Positions 23,321-33,389 are shown, numbered from the stretch's first letter. The stretch: DNA of 64,000 bases from Adiantum capillus-veneris (GCA_014529385.2 CM043970.1:61077523-61141522), one strand, 5' to 3'. Notes: generated from the sequence alone by a model not told the origin. Made by a program: numbers and translations.

Positions 23321-24089
23321 GGGTTGGCTACTACCTAAAGGGATTGTGACAACTACAACAAAGTCTTGCTCCTACTCTTTGACAAGGGTTTGCACCTACA
23401 TCCAACATGGTTTTCCCCTATGGACATGCCACCTTTGTTGATTATACCTCCTATGCAAGGTATGTAGAGCACTTTTAGATCTTAGAGCTTTTATCATGCT
23501 AGTGCTCCCTTAGCTACTGAGAGCTAATTAGACTTTGTCGGTCTAATTTCTCCCACAAACTAATCCAAAACTTAAAAGCACCTTCTAGTCACTACAAATT
23601 ATGCCACCAAATGGGCAGAGGTACGGACCACCATCGATAGCATAGGTAACATGATGGAAAAGTTCCTGTATGATAATATATATTATTTTTAGGCTTGTTT
23701 TCCCCCTTGAGATCACAAGTGATCAAGGAAATCACTTTGTCAATGAGCTGATCTCGACAATGCTTACAAATTATAAGATCTTCCATCACAAGTCTTGATT
23801 TATATTACCCTTGAGCCAATGGGCAAGCAAAGAGCACTAACAAGGTTCTAGTTTCACTCCTCCAAAAAGCATATTATTTGCATCCAACTTCAGGGGCTCA
23901 AGCAATCCTCAACACCCTCTAGGCATATAGCACTTTCTTCAAAGCAACTACCGGCCACACTCTTTTTCAAATGGCTTTCAAGTTAGAAGCCATTTCTCCT
24001 TTTGAATTCAACTTTGGATCATCTAGGATGGGCAACCTTTGAGTTGTGAAGCGGGTATTGCCTCTGCCTATCTCTCTCATCTATCCATG
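23320..24089 (+). pseudogene. Old Ty3/gypsy integrase (Tat/Athila-like), left half
   Basis: Across several frames the plus strand reads LDFVGLISPTN, then TNYATKWAEVRTT, then PLEITSDQGNHFVNELI, then LSQWASKEH and FKATTGHTLFQMAF-like sequence. These match the integrase core (TDYATKWAEA, SDxGxHFxN, HPQxNGQAExxN, TAxGxTPF). Several stops and frameshifts are present. The frame is cut at 24,090 by the insertion of the 7-kb LTR element and resumes at 31,074. Confidence 0.8.
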
Positions 24090-24093
24090 CTAG

Positions 24094-25627
24094 TGACGGG
24101 AGCAAAGAGAACCCCGAACCCCGACGGCCTCTAATACACCGGGGACCAAATGGCACGCCTCGAGCCTGTCATGGTAAAGCAAACAGAGGGCACCACCTAG
24201 CTTCAGCGGCTAGGACGCAAACAACACACCACCATAACAAAGTTTTCATCCAAGAGAGATGGATGCTTGGGAGTAATGATGAAGAGGAAAGGGAATGAGA
24301 TCAAGTGAGAGAGAGAGAGAGAGAGTGAGGGAGGGGGTATAGAGGCTTAGTACTTAGGCACCATAAAAGGATGGCGAATCCGCACACCCTTCACACATAC
24401 ACAAGCTCACTCCAAAACACAAGACTAGGTGGCGATTCCGCACACCTCACATGGGCAAAACATTGCAAGAAAACATACTCACAAAACCTAAAGCTTTATT
24501 TAGAGAATTAGGCGATGAAATGGGGAGCATAGGGTAGGGGAATGAGAAGGGAGAGAGTGGTAGAGCACATGGCGGATAGGTGGGAGTTGATGGCGAAGAC
24601 TCGCACGAGGATTATGGCCATCATCCTTCATTTAGTTGCCCTTCATCTTCCATAGCCAAGGGTGTAGAGGTCATGCTCAAGACAAGCATGGTGATTGCGG
24701 TGATGGTGATGGTGTGGGTGTGTGTGTGTGCACTAGGCACACACAGTGCATAGTGTATTCTTTGGTGATGTTGTGTGTGTCCTTAGTGTGATGGTGACCC
24801 CTCTTTATATAGGGGAGGAGGGGAAAGGAATTCTAGAATTTAGAAATGAAGAAATCATTATCTACATAGGCCATGTGACTGTGGGCCCCACTTGTCTGGC
24901 TGTGTGTATATGTGCCAGAACAGCAGTCTCATGAGAGAGAGACTAAGAGAGAGAGATGGGTGAATGGAAAAAAGAGAGGTGACATGGAGAATAAAGTAAC
25001 TACAAGAGGGGAGAGAGGGGAGTGTGTTCAGAGGTGAATCTGTGTGCAGATGTGTGTGAACACAAGAAAATCAGGTAACCACTGGGTGGGGATGGGTCTG
25101 CGGGCACCTTTTTCAGTGAAACTAAGTGTGTGTGAGTGTGGGGGAGGCCATCTGGCTACAAGACAAGAGAGATTTCGAATTTTAGAGAGAGAGGGGGGTA
25201 TTTGGATCATGGGAGAGTGTAGGAGAGAGAAAAGGGGGGGTGGGGTATACTGTTTTGGAAGATAGGAGAGGTGGCATGTGAGTTAGGGTGCATTATTGGT
25301 AAGGACAGGGGGTGGGGTAGCTTCAAGGGAGAGAGAAAGGAGAAAGGACAAGGGGAAGAGAGAGAGGGTTGACCTTTTGAGTGGAGGAGAGGAAAAGGGA
25401 CACCCGGCGGGGCAACAGTGAAGAAAAAGGAGGCAAGGTGGGGATGGGCTACCCCGCAGGCATGAGGTGGCCTATTTTACCTTTCTTATATATTTACATA
25501 ATCCTACTTTATTTTTTTTCTTACTTTTTCCAATGCCTTTTATCACTCCCTCCCTAAGAGGGGTTTTCATGGGGTGGGGACGAGAGAAGAGGGGTATGGG
25601 AGCTTGGCTTGTGAAAAGCCTCCATCA
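24094..25627 (-). repeat. 3' LTR (element sense)
   Basis: It begins TGACGGGAGC and ends CCTCCATCA on the plus strand. In minus-strand sense it starts TGATGGAGG. A TATATAAA box lies at 24,811-24,804, and about 60 nt downstream a hairpin (arms 24,723-24,731 and 24,737-24,745). Confidence 0.92.
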
Positions 25628-25692
25628 TTAGCCCTCCCCTTTTGGCTAGAGGCATTCATGCCTCTAGCTCATCTGTTTCTTCTTCCGCTTAG

Positions 25693-28143
25693 CTATAGGA
25701 TCCGATATCGAGTTGCCTTCTGAATTAGCCATTCCATTTGGCCATTGGTGAGATTTCTGGGATATTCATGAATCTGTAACAGGTCCGGGTGATAGCTTGT
25801 TCCTTGGAATAGTGTCGGTTGATTAAAGGGGAAGCCCATGGATTCCAGAACTTTGTGCCAATGTCCTCCTGGATCCCAAGTGAAAAATAGGATCATTGTT
25901 TGCAGTGTCCGAACAATAAAATTTGCATGCCAAATTGGACCAAATTTGTAACCACCAGTAGCGAGAGGGGCAATGAGAATCTTGGCTCCTGCAAAGACAG
26001 AACTGAAAATTATGATTCCCAAGAGTGTACCAAGAATCCACCATATATGGCCGCCTTGTTGGTGTGGTGAGCTCAAGTTGTCTTCAGAATCCTGCTTACT
26101 GCCATGACTAGAAAAAAATGCAAGCATATCATGCTTTTGGGTGTGCTCAAACATGTCAGCTTCCTTTATTGATGCTAATAGCAAGCCACCTACCTTGCGG
26201 CTTAAATGCAAGCGTAATTCACTTACCTTTCTCCAAAGAGAGGATGCACTATTTGTAAAAAATTGTACCAAATTGCGAATGAGGTCTTCATTCTTGCATT
26301 CTATCAGGCTTTTGTCTATCCATGGCTCCTTTGCTCTTATCTCCATGCTGATCTTCCCTCTATATGTTATAGCGGCTAGCCATAGCCATAGGTCTGATGC
26401 ATCCCATGCAAACACAATGCTGTGTTGTGGAGGAGTTTGGAACATCCTTAAAAGGTTGGCAGCATATTGATCATCAAACTTACTCTGAACACCCTCACAT
26501 AAACTGGAGGCATTACCCATCTCCAAGTTTATAACACCCTTCAGTAGACTAGAGGCATTACCCATCTCTAAGTCTATAACACTACACAATAAAGTCTTGC
26601 TCGGCTGCCAAGCCTCTGGAGAAATATCCAACTCCAAACCTTCAGTCATACTTACCTCTTCGTTATGGTCCTTAAGTGAAACTGCCTTGATGCAAGATTC
26701 CTTTAGCTTGCTACACTGTCCTGGGTCCATGCTGGTGCACAAGCTTCCGTTTTCAAAGCCCTCCCCTTTGCTTGATATGTTGCCCATCTTCTGCAAAGCC
26801 TTGCTAACAGGCTGGTTTTCCTCTTCTCTTGTATCTTTCATGACCTTTTCATTCCTCTTACTCTGACGAGGCCTAATCAACACTTTACACCTTCTTACCC
26901 TTACTGCCCAATGCTGTCGATTGATCGCTTTGGTGCCTATTTCATCCAAGGTTAAAGATGTACTCACATTTGTAACACAATTTTCTTGACTTACCTCCCC
27001 CACCTGGGTAGCATCTTTTGATTCTTTAACCTCTTGATCCACTGCTTCAGTTCTTTGAATAGTCTTCTTACTTAATCCTTCTTCTGTTACACTCATCTTG
27101 ACCTCTTCTGCAAGACCAATGATACTTGGTGTGCGGGTACCAATTGGTGGTGGGCGTAAGATGATTGTAAGTGGTGATTGTGGTGGTGGTTGCATTGGTG
27201 ACTGGCGTCGAATTGGTGTGGCCAGCTGTGGTTGCACTGCTGGTGGTGTGATTTGAACAGGTGGGATTGGTTGCCTGAGTGGCGGTGGTCTTGCTCTTGG
27301 TGGAGAGATCTGATTTTGTCTCCCCCCTCTATTGAAATTCTGCCTCCTCGGGTGTGGGCAGTAGTACATTTCATGGCCATCTTCCCCGTAGTTGTAACAG
27401 TGGTACTCTGGGTTTTGCCATCGTAGTCCTCTTCCTTGTTCTGGGTTCCTGCCAGGTGCATGCCCTTGCTGCACCAAATGCACAGATAAACTCTCTAGTT
27501 GGGTGGTGATATGACTCAGCAGGTCTTGCTCTTCTGATGCCTCCTGCGGTTGGACTCTATGATTGGCTGTTGCAGTCACTGGGGTTGGTTGTATCGAGCT
27601 TGTTTCCTCTGACTCGTTTACTCTTGCTTGCATGCGTAGCTTCTTGTCTTTAAGGCGGGCTACTTCGACTGCCAACTCATATGTTGCAGGAAACCTTCCC
27701 TTCACCTTCTCTCTAAGCGGCGACCATAGACCATTAATGAAACGATCCTTCTTTAGGAAATTAGGCGCTCCTTCACCTTCCTCCAGCGAGGCAACCCATC
27801 TCTCCCATAAGTCCACAAATTTGGACTCGTAGGTGGCATACTCCAGCAGGCCTCCCTGCTTTAATTCTGTCAGTAACTGCCATAGCCTCTCCGAGGTTGT
27901 GCCTCCACCAAACCTCTTTACAAAAGCAGCCATTAACACATCCCATGCATTTTTGGTGGCCTGGGGCAATGCATTATACCAAGACTTGGCCTCTACTTTC
28001 ATCAGTAGAGGAAAAATTCTAAGTCGTGAAGCGTCGTCATCTTTGTTGGAGACGATACAAGCAATGTCGAAATCATCCAAAAAGTCGGTGGTGAGATCCT
28101 CTCCCTTCTTTCCACTGAACGTGGGGAAAGAAACACTTGCCAT
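25693..28143 (-). CDS. Gag-like protein with zinc knuckle and C-terminal membrane segment (816 codons)
   Basis: An uninterrupted 816-codon frame starts at ATG 28,143 (MASVSFPTFSGKKGEDL). Residues about 45-150 match the Ty3-type Gag domain: MKVEAKSWYNALP, AFVKRFGGGTT, LLEYATYESKFVDLWERW. Near 248-261 is a zinc knuckle in which the second cysteine is tyrosine (CYNYGEDGHEMYYC); copy A at 37,612 keeps all ligands. A proline-rich stretch follows, then charged sequence with a tandem motif (VIDLEMGNASSLLKG / VINLEMGNASSLCEG). Residues about 697-722 (IWWILGTLLGIIIFSSVFAG) form a strong membrane segment, then about 95 residues to the stop. No protease or RT is fused. The C-terminal half recurs in copy B (38.4-39.5 kb), so it belongs to the family. 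Its role is unknown; an envelope-like remnant fused to Gag is one possibility. Confidence 0.85.
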   Translation of the reverse strand: MASVSFPTFSGKKGEDLTTDFLDDFDIACIVSNKDDDASRLRIFPLLMKVEAKSWYNALPQATKNAWDVLMAAFVKRFGGGTTSERLWQLLTELKQGGLLEYATYESKFVDLWERWVASLEEGEGAPNFLKKDRFINGLWSPLREKVKGRFPATYELAVEVARLKDKKLRMQARVNESEETSSIQPTPVTATANHRVQPQEASEEQDLLSHITTQLESLSVHLVQQGHAPGRNPEQGRGLRWQNPEYHCYNYGEDGHEMYYCPHPRRQNFNRGGRQNQISPPRARPPPLRQPIPPVQITPPAVQPQLATPIRRQSPMQPPPQSPLTIILRPPPIGTRTPSIIGLAEEVKMSVTEEGLSKKTIQRTEAVDQEVKESKDATQVGEVSQENCVTNVSTSLTLDEIGTKAINRQHWAVRVRRCKVLIRPRQSKRNEKVMKDTREEENQPVSKALQKMGNISSKGEGFENGSLCTSMDPGQCSKLKESCIKAVSLKDHNEEVSMTEGLELDISPEAWQPSKTLLCSVIDLEMGNASSLLKGVINLEMGNASSLCEGVQSKFDDQYAANLLRMFQTPPQHSIVFAWDASDLWLWLAAITYRGKISMEIRAKEPWIDKSLIECKNEDLIRNLVQFFTNSASSLWRKVSELRLHLSRKVGGLLLASIKEADMFEHTQKHDMLAFFSSHGSKQDSEDNLSSPHQQGGHIWWILGTLLGIIIFSSVFAGAKILIAPLATGGYKFGPIWHANFIVRTLQTMILFFTWDPGGHWHKVLESMGFPFNQPTLFQGTSYHPDLLQIHEYPRNLTNGQMEWLIQKATRYRIL

Positions 28144-28243
28144 GGTAGTGACTCAGGAAATTACAAAACCTCTTTTTTTTTTTTTTAACATTACATTAAC
28201 AGTAGCGGCTCATAGCAGCTTTTTACAAGGGTGGGTGGATAGG

Positions 28244-28459
28244 TTAAAACAAGATAAAGATAGAAACATTAAAGGAATGATGGTAATCTAATATGGGGAG
28301 AATGATAGGGTTCGGGGAATTAAGGATTTCTCCTAGTACCGCCACACCGAATAGGTGTACGATCTTCTGTTGGTAGAAGACTTTCCTATCTACATAGATA
28401 TTCACATGCATATGCTGCAAGAATCTGAACGGGAATGCCGTTGGCCCGTTTTCCATCAT
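28244..28459 (-). CDS. Conserved small leader ORF (FPFRFLQHM family), unknown function
   Basis: This 71-codon frame reads MMENGPTAFPFRFLQHMH, then VNIYVDRKVFYQQKIVHLFG and LGEILNSPNPIILP. The same protein, diverged, is encoded in copy A (about 36,516-36,720: FPFRFLQHMRVNMYIDRK, FLFGAEMLEEIL). Conservation across two copies with otherwise divergent DNA suggests it was translated. It may be an exon or a frame-shifted part of a longer leader protein with the ORF at 28,515-29,012. I do not recognise the family. Confidence 0.5.
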   Translation of the reverse strand: MMENGPTAFPFRFLQHMHVNIYVDRKVFYQQKIVHLFGVAVLGEILNSPNPIILPILDYHHSFNVSIFILF

Positions 28460-28514
28460 GCACAGAGGATGAAATACTTACTTATACTCTTATTGTGCCA
28501 GTGTTGATGAGTCG

Positions 28515-29012
28515 TCACATCCACAAGAGGTCGTCGCCTTTCATGGGCTCTACCTTTCCTTTGTTGCTCAGCACGTACGGGGTGATGGCGACGCGTATGA
28601 CCACTCCCAGCCTCTTGGCTAACAACAATTGCAGGTAATTTCCGTTGTCGGCGTGTTGCATGAATTCTACTCCATTCAATTGCAACTCGTCCCCAGCCCA
28701 CTGGGTTTCTCCCGTGGTAGAGAGCTTCTTCAAGATAAGTTGTACAGGGAGAGGAGGAAGATCCTCCACTCTCTTTCCAAAACAGCGAGAGCAGTAGCCG
28801 AACCACTCTTCTCTAGGACATGGGAATCTTCTTACCATTTCTTCTTCCGGATTGTCGAAGTGGATTGGTAGCACTCGCATGCGTCGTGCAAATCGGAAGG
28901 CGACCTTTCGCCGCTTAGCTTCGGATGACTTCCTCTTTGGCAGACTGGGTACAACCCGGCTTTCTGAGCTTGAAACACTTGCTTGGCTAGATGCTTCTCC
29001 CTTCGGGGTCAT
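28515..29012 (-). CDS. Leader ORF of 165 codons, unknown function
   Basis: It starts at ATG 29,012 (MTPKGEASSQASVSSSESR), whose ATG overlaps the stop of a preceding 71-codon frame (29,224-29,009) as ATGA. The N-terminus is Ser-rich, followed by a basic stretch (LPKRKSSEAKRRKVAFRFARR) that could bind nucleic acid or serve as a nuclear signal. The rest (HFDNPEEEMVRRFPCPREEW, FGYCSRCFGKRVEDLPPLP) is mixed. No match was found in copy A, where this stretch is replaced. No known domain is seen. Confidence 0.45.
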   Translation of the reverse strand: MTPKGEASSQASVSSSESRVVPSLPKRKSSEAKRRKVAFRFARRMRVLPIHFDNPEEEMVRRFPCPREEWFGYCSRCFGKRVEDLPPLPVQLILKKLSTTGETQWAGDELQLNGVEFMQHADNGNYLQLLLAKRLGVVIRVAITPYVLSNKGKVEPMKGDDLLWM

Positions 29013-29183
29013 GTGTTTCCAGACTGGCTTATCTTCTCCTTGCCTTTGGCTCGAGCAGCCCCTTTAGGCCACTTTGGAGTTATAACTTTGACTGTAGTTT
29101 CTTTAGGGAAAAGAGGTCTCACCGTTTGCTTCCCTTCCTTGATGTGAATGACTTCTTTGCGATGAATGTTGATGTAGATGACT

Positions 29184-29441
29184 TCAGCCCTTTCGCTGCC
29201 TTCGTTGCTGGCACTCATTGACAATGTGCCTTGGTTGACAACAGTGATGGCACTTCACCGACCTCCCACCTGATGCTCTCAATTTATAGTTAGAACGAGC
29301 GACACGAGATGGAGAATTTACCTCTTGAATGCTCACGACATTGCAGCCTGGCAGTAGCACCTCAATGAAGGCGGCTAGTGCCTCCTTCGTCTCTTCTTCT
29401 TCCGTCCTCCAGTTAAAAAATTCCTTCAGCCATTCGTCCAT
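29184..29441 (-). CDS. Small zinc-knuckle protein upstream of Gag (85 codons)
   Basis: It begins 57 nt downstream (sense) of the primer-binding site, at ATG 29,441 (MDEWLKEFFNWRTEEEETK). The N-terminal half is acidic and helical in character. Residues about 64-77 form CHHCCQPRHIVNEC, a complete CX2CX4HX4C knuckle, then a basic end (QQRRQRKG). Copy A encodes the same protein at 35,877-36,122 with the knuckle intact (CHHCCQPMHSVNEC). Retroelements normally carry the knuckle within Gag, and the element's own Gag also has one, so this separate protein is unusual. A nucleic-acid chaperone or packaging role is inference. Confidence 0.65.
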   Translation of the reverse strand: MDEWLKEFFNWRTEEEETKEALAAFIEVLLPGCNVVSIQEVNSPSRVARSNYKLRASGGRSVKCHHCCQPRHIVNECQQRRQRKG

Positions 29442-29497
29442 GATTGATAGTGGGTGTCACTTTCAGCATTGTAAACTGAAGGGTCTTAGAAAGCCCT

Positions 29498-29514
29498 CCT
29501 CAGTGCGGGCACCA
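29498..29514 (-). promoter_or_regulatory. Primer-binding site of the pol-less element
   Basis: In minus sense the 5' LTR ends CCCGTCA, then TT, then TGGTGCCCGCACTGAGG. Copy A has TTCGGTGCCCCCACTGAGG at the same place (35,803), so the site is a family feature. I did not assign the tRNA. Confidence 0.65.
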
Positions 29515-29516
29515 AA

Positions 29517-29726
29517 TGACGGGAGCAAAGCGAACCCCAAACCCCGACGGCCTCTAAAACACCGGGGACCGAATGGCGCGCCTCGAGCCTGTCATGGTAA
29601 AGCAAACAGGGGGCACCACCTAGCTTCAGCGGCTAGGACGCAAACAACACACCACCATAACAAAGTTTTCATCCAAGAGAGATGGATGCTTGGGAGTAAT
29701 GATGAAGAGGAAAGGGAATGAGATCA

Positions 29727-29773
<47 letters not shown>

Positions 29774-31069
29774 GGGAGGGGGTATAGCGGCTTAGTACTT
29801 AGGCACCATAAAAGGATGGCGAATCCGCACACCCTTCACACATACACAAGCTCACTCCAAAACACAAGACTAGGTGGCGATTCCGCACACCTCACATGGG
29901 CAAAACATTGCAAGAAAACATACTCACAAAACCTAAAGCTTTATTTAGAGAATTAGGCGATGAAATGGGGAGCATAGGGTAGGGGAATGAGAAGGGAGAG
30001 AGTGGTAGAGCACATGGCGGATAGGTGGGAGTTGATGGCGAAGACTCGCACGAGGATTATGGCCATCATCCTTCATTTAGTTGCCCTTCATCTTCCATAG
30101 CCAAGGGTGTAGAGGTCATGCTCAAGACAAGCATGGTGATTGCGGTGATGGTGATGGTGTGGGTGTGTGTGTGTGCACTAGGCACACACAGTGCATAGTG
30201 TATTCTTTGGTGATGTTGTGTGTGTCCTTAGTGTGATGGTGACCCCTCTTTATATAGGGGAGGAGGGGGAAGGAATTCTAGAATTTAGAAATGAAGAAAT
30301 CATTATTTACATAGGCCATGTGACTGTGGGCCCTACTTGTCTGGCTGTGTGTATATGTGCCAGAACAGCAGTCTCATGAGAGAGAGACTAAGAGAGAGAG
30401 ATGGGTGAATGGAAAAAAGAGAGGTGACATGGAGAATAAAGTAACTACAAGAGGGGAGAGAGGGGAGTGTGTTTAGAGGTGAATCTGTGTGCAGATGTGT
30501 GTGAACACAAGAAAATCAGGTAACCACTAGGTGGGGATGGGTCTGTGGGCACCTTTTTCAGTGAAACTGAGTGTGTGTGAGTGTGGGGGAGGCCATCTGG
30601 CTACAAGACAAGAGAGAGTTCAAATTTTAGAGAGAGGGGGGTATTTGGATCATGGGAGAGTGTAGGAGAGAGAAAAGGGGGGGTGGGGTATACTGTTTTG
30701 GAAGATAGGAGAGGTGGCATGTGAGTTAGGGTGCATTATTGGTAAGGACAGGGGGTGGGGTAGCTTCAAGGGAGAGAGAAAGGAGAAAGGACAAGGGGAA
30801 GAGAGAGGGGGTTGACCTTTTGAGTGGAGGAGAGGAAAAGGGACACCCTGTGGGGCAACAGTGAAGAAAAAGGAGGCAAGGTGGGGATGGGCTACCCCGC
30901 ATGCATGAGGTGGCCTATTTTACCTTTCTTATATATTTACATAATCATACTTTATTTTTTTCTTACTTTTTCCAATGCCTTTTATCACTCCCTCCCTAAG
31001 AGGGGTTTTCATGGGGTGGGGACGAGAGAAGAGGGGTATGGGAGCTTGGCTTGTGAAAAGCCTCCATCA
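29517..31069 (-). repeat. 5' LTR (element sense)
   Basis: It is nearly identical to 24,094-25,627 apart from a longer (GA)n tract near 29,730-29,770 and scattered substitutions. The promoter box is TATATAAA at 30,256-30,249, and the downstream hairpin has arms at 30,168-30,176 and 30,182-30,190. Confidence 0.92.
30249..30256 (-). promoter_or_regulatory. LTR TATA box
   Basis: The minus strand reads CCCCTATATAAAGAGG. The box is identical in the other LTR. Transcription probably begins about 25-30 nt downstream, near 30,220. Confidence 0.6.
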
Positions 31070-31073
31070 CTAG

Positions 31074-31400
31074 AAGAGAGTAGATTGTTAGATTCCAATG
31101 CTCTCCAAGAAGAGTAAATTCATCATCGCAAAGCATGGCATGATTGTCATCTTTGCAAGCTCAAAATAGTGCAAGGATCCTTGGTGTGTTCTACCAAGCG
31201 TGCTACTAGAAAAAGCTAGTGCCCACCTCGCAAGGGCCATACAAAGTGCATGAAATTTTACCTTGAGGTGCAATGCAATTAACCATCCTAGACAGTGTTC
31301 CTCTACTGCTTGTAAATGGATTGAGAGTAAAGTGCTATTATCACACAACTTGAGGAATGTGCAAGGTATTATCCTTTCTAGATGAAACTTCGAAATTGTA
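31074..31400 (+). pseudogene. Old Ty3/gypsy integrase, right half
   Basis: It continues the frame cut at 24,090: LEESRLLDSNALQEE, stop, IHHRKAWHDCH matches the region after the integrase core of Tat-like elements (LDE.RL.ALN..Q..). This shows the 7-kb element inserted into an existing retrotransposon. Confidence 0.65.
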
Positions 31401-32257
31401 GCATCCATGAAAGCCTACCAATTCAATCTATTTTGTTGTCAGCTACTCCATGAGTCCCCCTTCCTTTGTTGTCTCGAAGCTCCTATCATTTGAAACCTAT
31501 TTTTTATTATTTTTGAGCTTGATATTTCCCCCAATTTTGTTGATAGTGTGAATTCAAGTTAGGAACCTATATGATCTTCTCTGCTATGTTGTTATATACA
31601 TTGATTTCTTGCAATCTTTTCCATGGTCTATCTTTTGCTTTTCATGTCTAATCTTTATCAATCCTCAAAATTTCTCTTCTAACTTTGGAAAATTGCCCAA
31701 ATTGCTCCTTCATGTAGTCTATATATGTTCCCTCATTCTAGATGCATATCATAACCATTGATGTATACATCTCAAGTGCCTAAAATTCCATTTTCTTGCT
31801 AAGTCAGTGCACTAAAGTTTTGTCTACCTCTTCCCAAAGGTCCCCTATCTTGTATCTGCATGGGGTGTTTCTTGCCAGTTTGTTGAACATTTCCTTCAAC
31901 TCCTACAAATAGGTAAGCTTAAGCTTCAACCCCAGACGCTATCAATGAATTTGCCAAAGACACAAGGTTCTTGTGGTATCTTGGGAGCTAACCAATACGC
32001 TACAAGACACCTAGGCAAACATCAAGGTTATATCACCTCAACTATAAGGGTGTGGGATCTCTTGGTGCTGCTAGAACAGGTACATTTATCACAGTGGAAA
32101 ATCAAAGATCCGTATTCACATAACTTCTTTTCAATTAAAGTGGACTAAACTTGATCCTTTGTACACACACCATTCATAGGAAAAACTGAACACAATGGAT
32201 ATTTTCATCAATCACAACGTTAATTGTGTCATGGTTAATTGGTTGGTGGTGTTGAGC
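31401..32257. other. Unassigned AT-rich DNA
   Basis: Probably the 3' part of the old gypsy element, but no motif proves it. Confidence 0.35.
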
Positions 32258-32622
32258 TTTGGGTGTGGCTAACCAAAGACTCTTGCTATTTATAGAAGGT
32301 TTTTGTCAGCCAATTCGAAACTATTGCTACTGATGGCTGTTGTATCATGGATCTTTGGGTGTGGCTAACCAAAGACTCTTGCTATTTATAGAAGGTTTTT
32401 GTCAGCCAATTCGAAACTATTGCTACTGATGCAGCTGCACTTGTATCATGGGATCACAGGACGGTTCTTTGCTGGTGGATTGCAAGCTTCCAGGAGCAAT
32501 TTTGGGTTGCTTCATTTTGTCACACAATGGATGTATCATGGGATCACTGAATGGTTCTTTGCTGGTGGATTGCAAGCTTCCAAGAGCAATTTTGGGTTGC
32601 TGCATTTTTTCACACAATGGAT
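32258..32622. repeat. Two adjacent tandem duplications (96 bp and 90 bp)
   Basis: TTTGGGTGTGGCTAACCAAAG recurs at 32,258 and 32,354 (period 96). TGTATCATGGGATCAC recurs at 32,442 and 32,532 (period 90). Copies within each pair are nearly identical. Confidence 0.9.
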
Positions 32623-32659
32623 GTGAATATTTTTTTGTGAACTTTTCATCAAACGAGAG

Positions 32660-32983
32660 TTCTTGAAAGCCCCCCCCCCTCCCCCCCAAGCAAACCTAGC
32701 CATGCCTCCTATAGTCATACCCACCCCCTATCCACCCCTAATCCTTTCCCACATTGCTCCTTATTGTGCTCCTCACTAACCCACCCTCACCCACACCCCA
32801 CCCCTATATTCTCACCCCTCACTACCCCAACCTCACCTCTATCCACTCCTCCTCTCCTACCCACTGCCCTCCCCCTACTCACGCTTTTATCCTTGCCCCT
32901 ACCCACAAGCTCTTGGCCCTACCCATTGTACCCACAAACCCCTCGGATTACTTGCAAACCATCACTTTTCCCTAATCTACCTC
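32660..32983. repeat. C-rich, strand-asymmetric tract
   Basis: Over 300 bp the plus strand is almost devoid of G and dominated by CCC, ACC and CTCACC phrases. It includes C9 and C7 runs near 32,672. It is not coding. Confidence 0.7.
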
Positions 32984-33389
32984 TGATAGCGATTGTTTAT
33001 TTCGAAATCAAAGAAAAAAAAAGAAAACGAAAAAAAGGGTTTATTTTCCTCTTGCGAAGCCTTTGTGACACCGTTGAAAGGCTCAGCAAATGCCCTGGCC
33101 AACCTCATGGACCTAGCTTGTCCATACCCTGTACATCCTGCAGGCTGCCATCTATCTTCTTTATTTTGTTTATTCCCTTGGCGGGCCGTCATAATTCTCT
33201 CTCTTTTTCACTATCTCTCTCTCTCCATCCCACCCATCGATCCAGCTCTTTCCCCTCTCTCTGAGAAAAGGCGCGCGGCATGAAGGAAATATCCCACTCT
33301 TCCCTCTCATTTTCCCTACACACCTCCCTCTTCCCCTCTCTCCTTCTCGGCAAAACTCTCTCTTCATCCTCATCCATTTCAACCATCTC

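Larger units (their letters stand above)
24090..31073 (-). mobile_element. Young pol-less LTR retrotransposon with Gag/membrane ORF
   Basis: Two near-identical LTRs (24,094-25,627 and 29,517-31,069) flank an internal region with no protease, RT, RNase H or integrase. Flanks are CTAG at 24,090-24,093 and 31,070-31,073, a 4-bp target duplication. In minus-strand sense the order is 5' LTR, primer site (29,514-29,498), small zinc-knuckle ORF, two or three further ORFs, 816-codon Gag-like ORF, polypurine tract (rc of GCCCTCCCCTTTT at about 25,632) and 3' LTR. By eye the LTRs differ at roughly 20-25 bases besides (GA)n length, so insertion is recent. The structure fits the TR-GAG class of non-autonomous elements, but the extra ORFs and the membrane segment are unusual. 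Confidence 0.85.

Noticed and set aside
24746-24934. 62-codon frame repeated at 30,191-30,379
   Set aside because: It is duplicated because it lies in both LTRs. It runs opposite to the element's transcription, starts next to the promoter hairpin and matches no family.
26141-28291. Plus-strand frames opposite the 816-codon ORF
   Set aside because: Shadows of the minus-strand Gag gene. The Gag domain, zinc knuckle and conservation all support the minus strand only.
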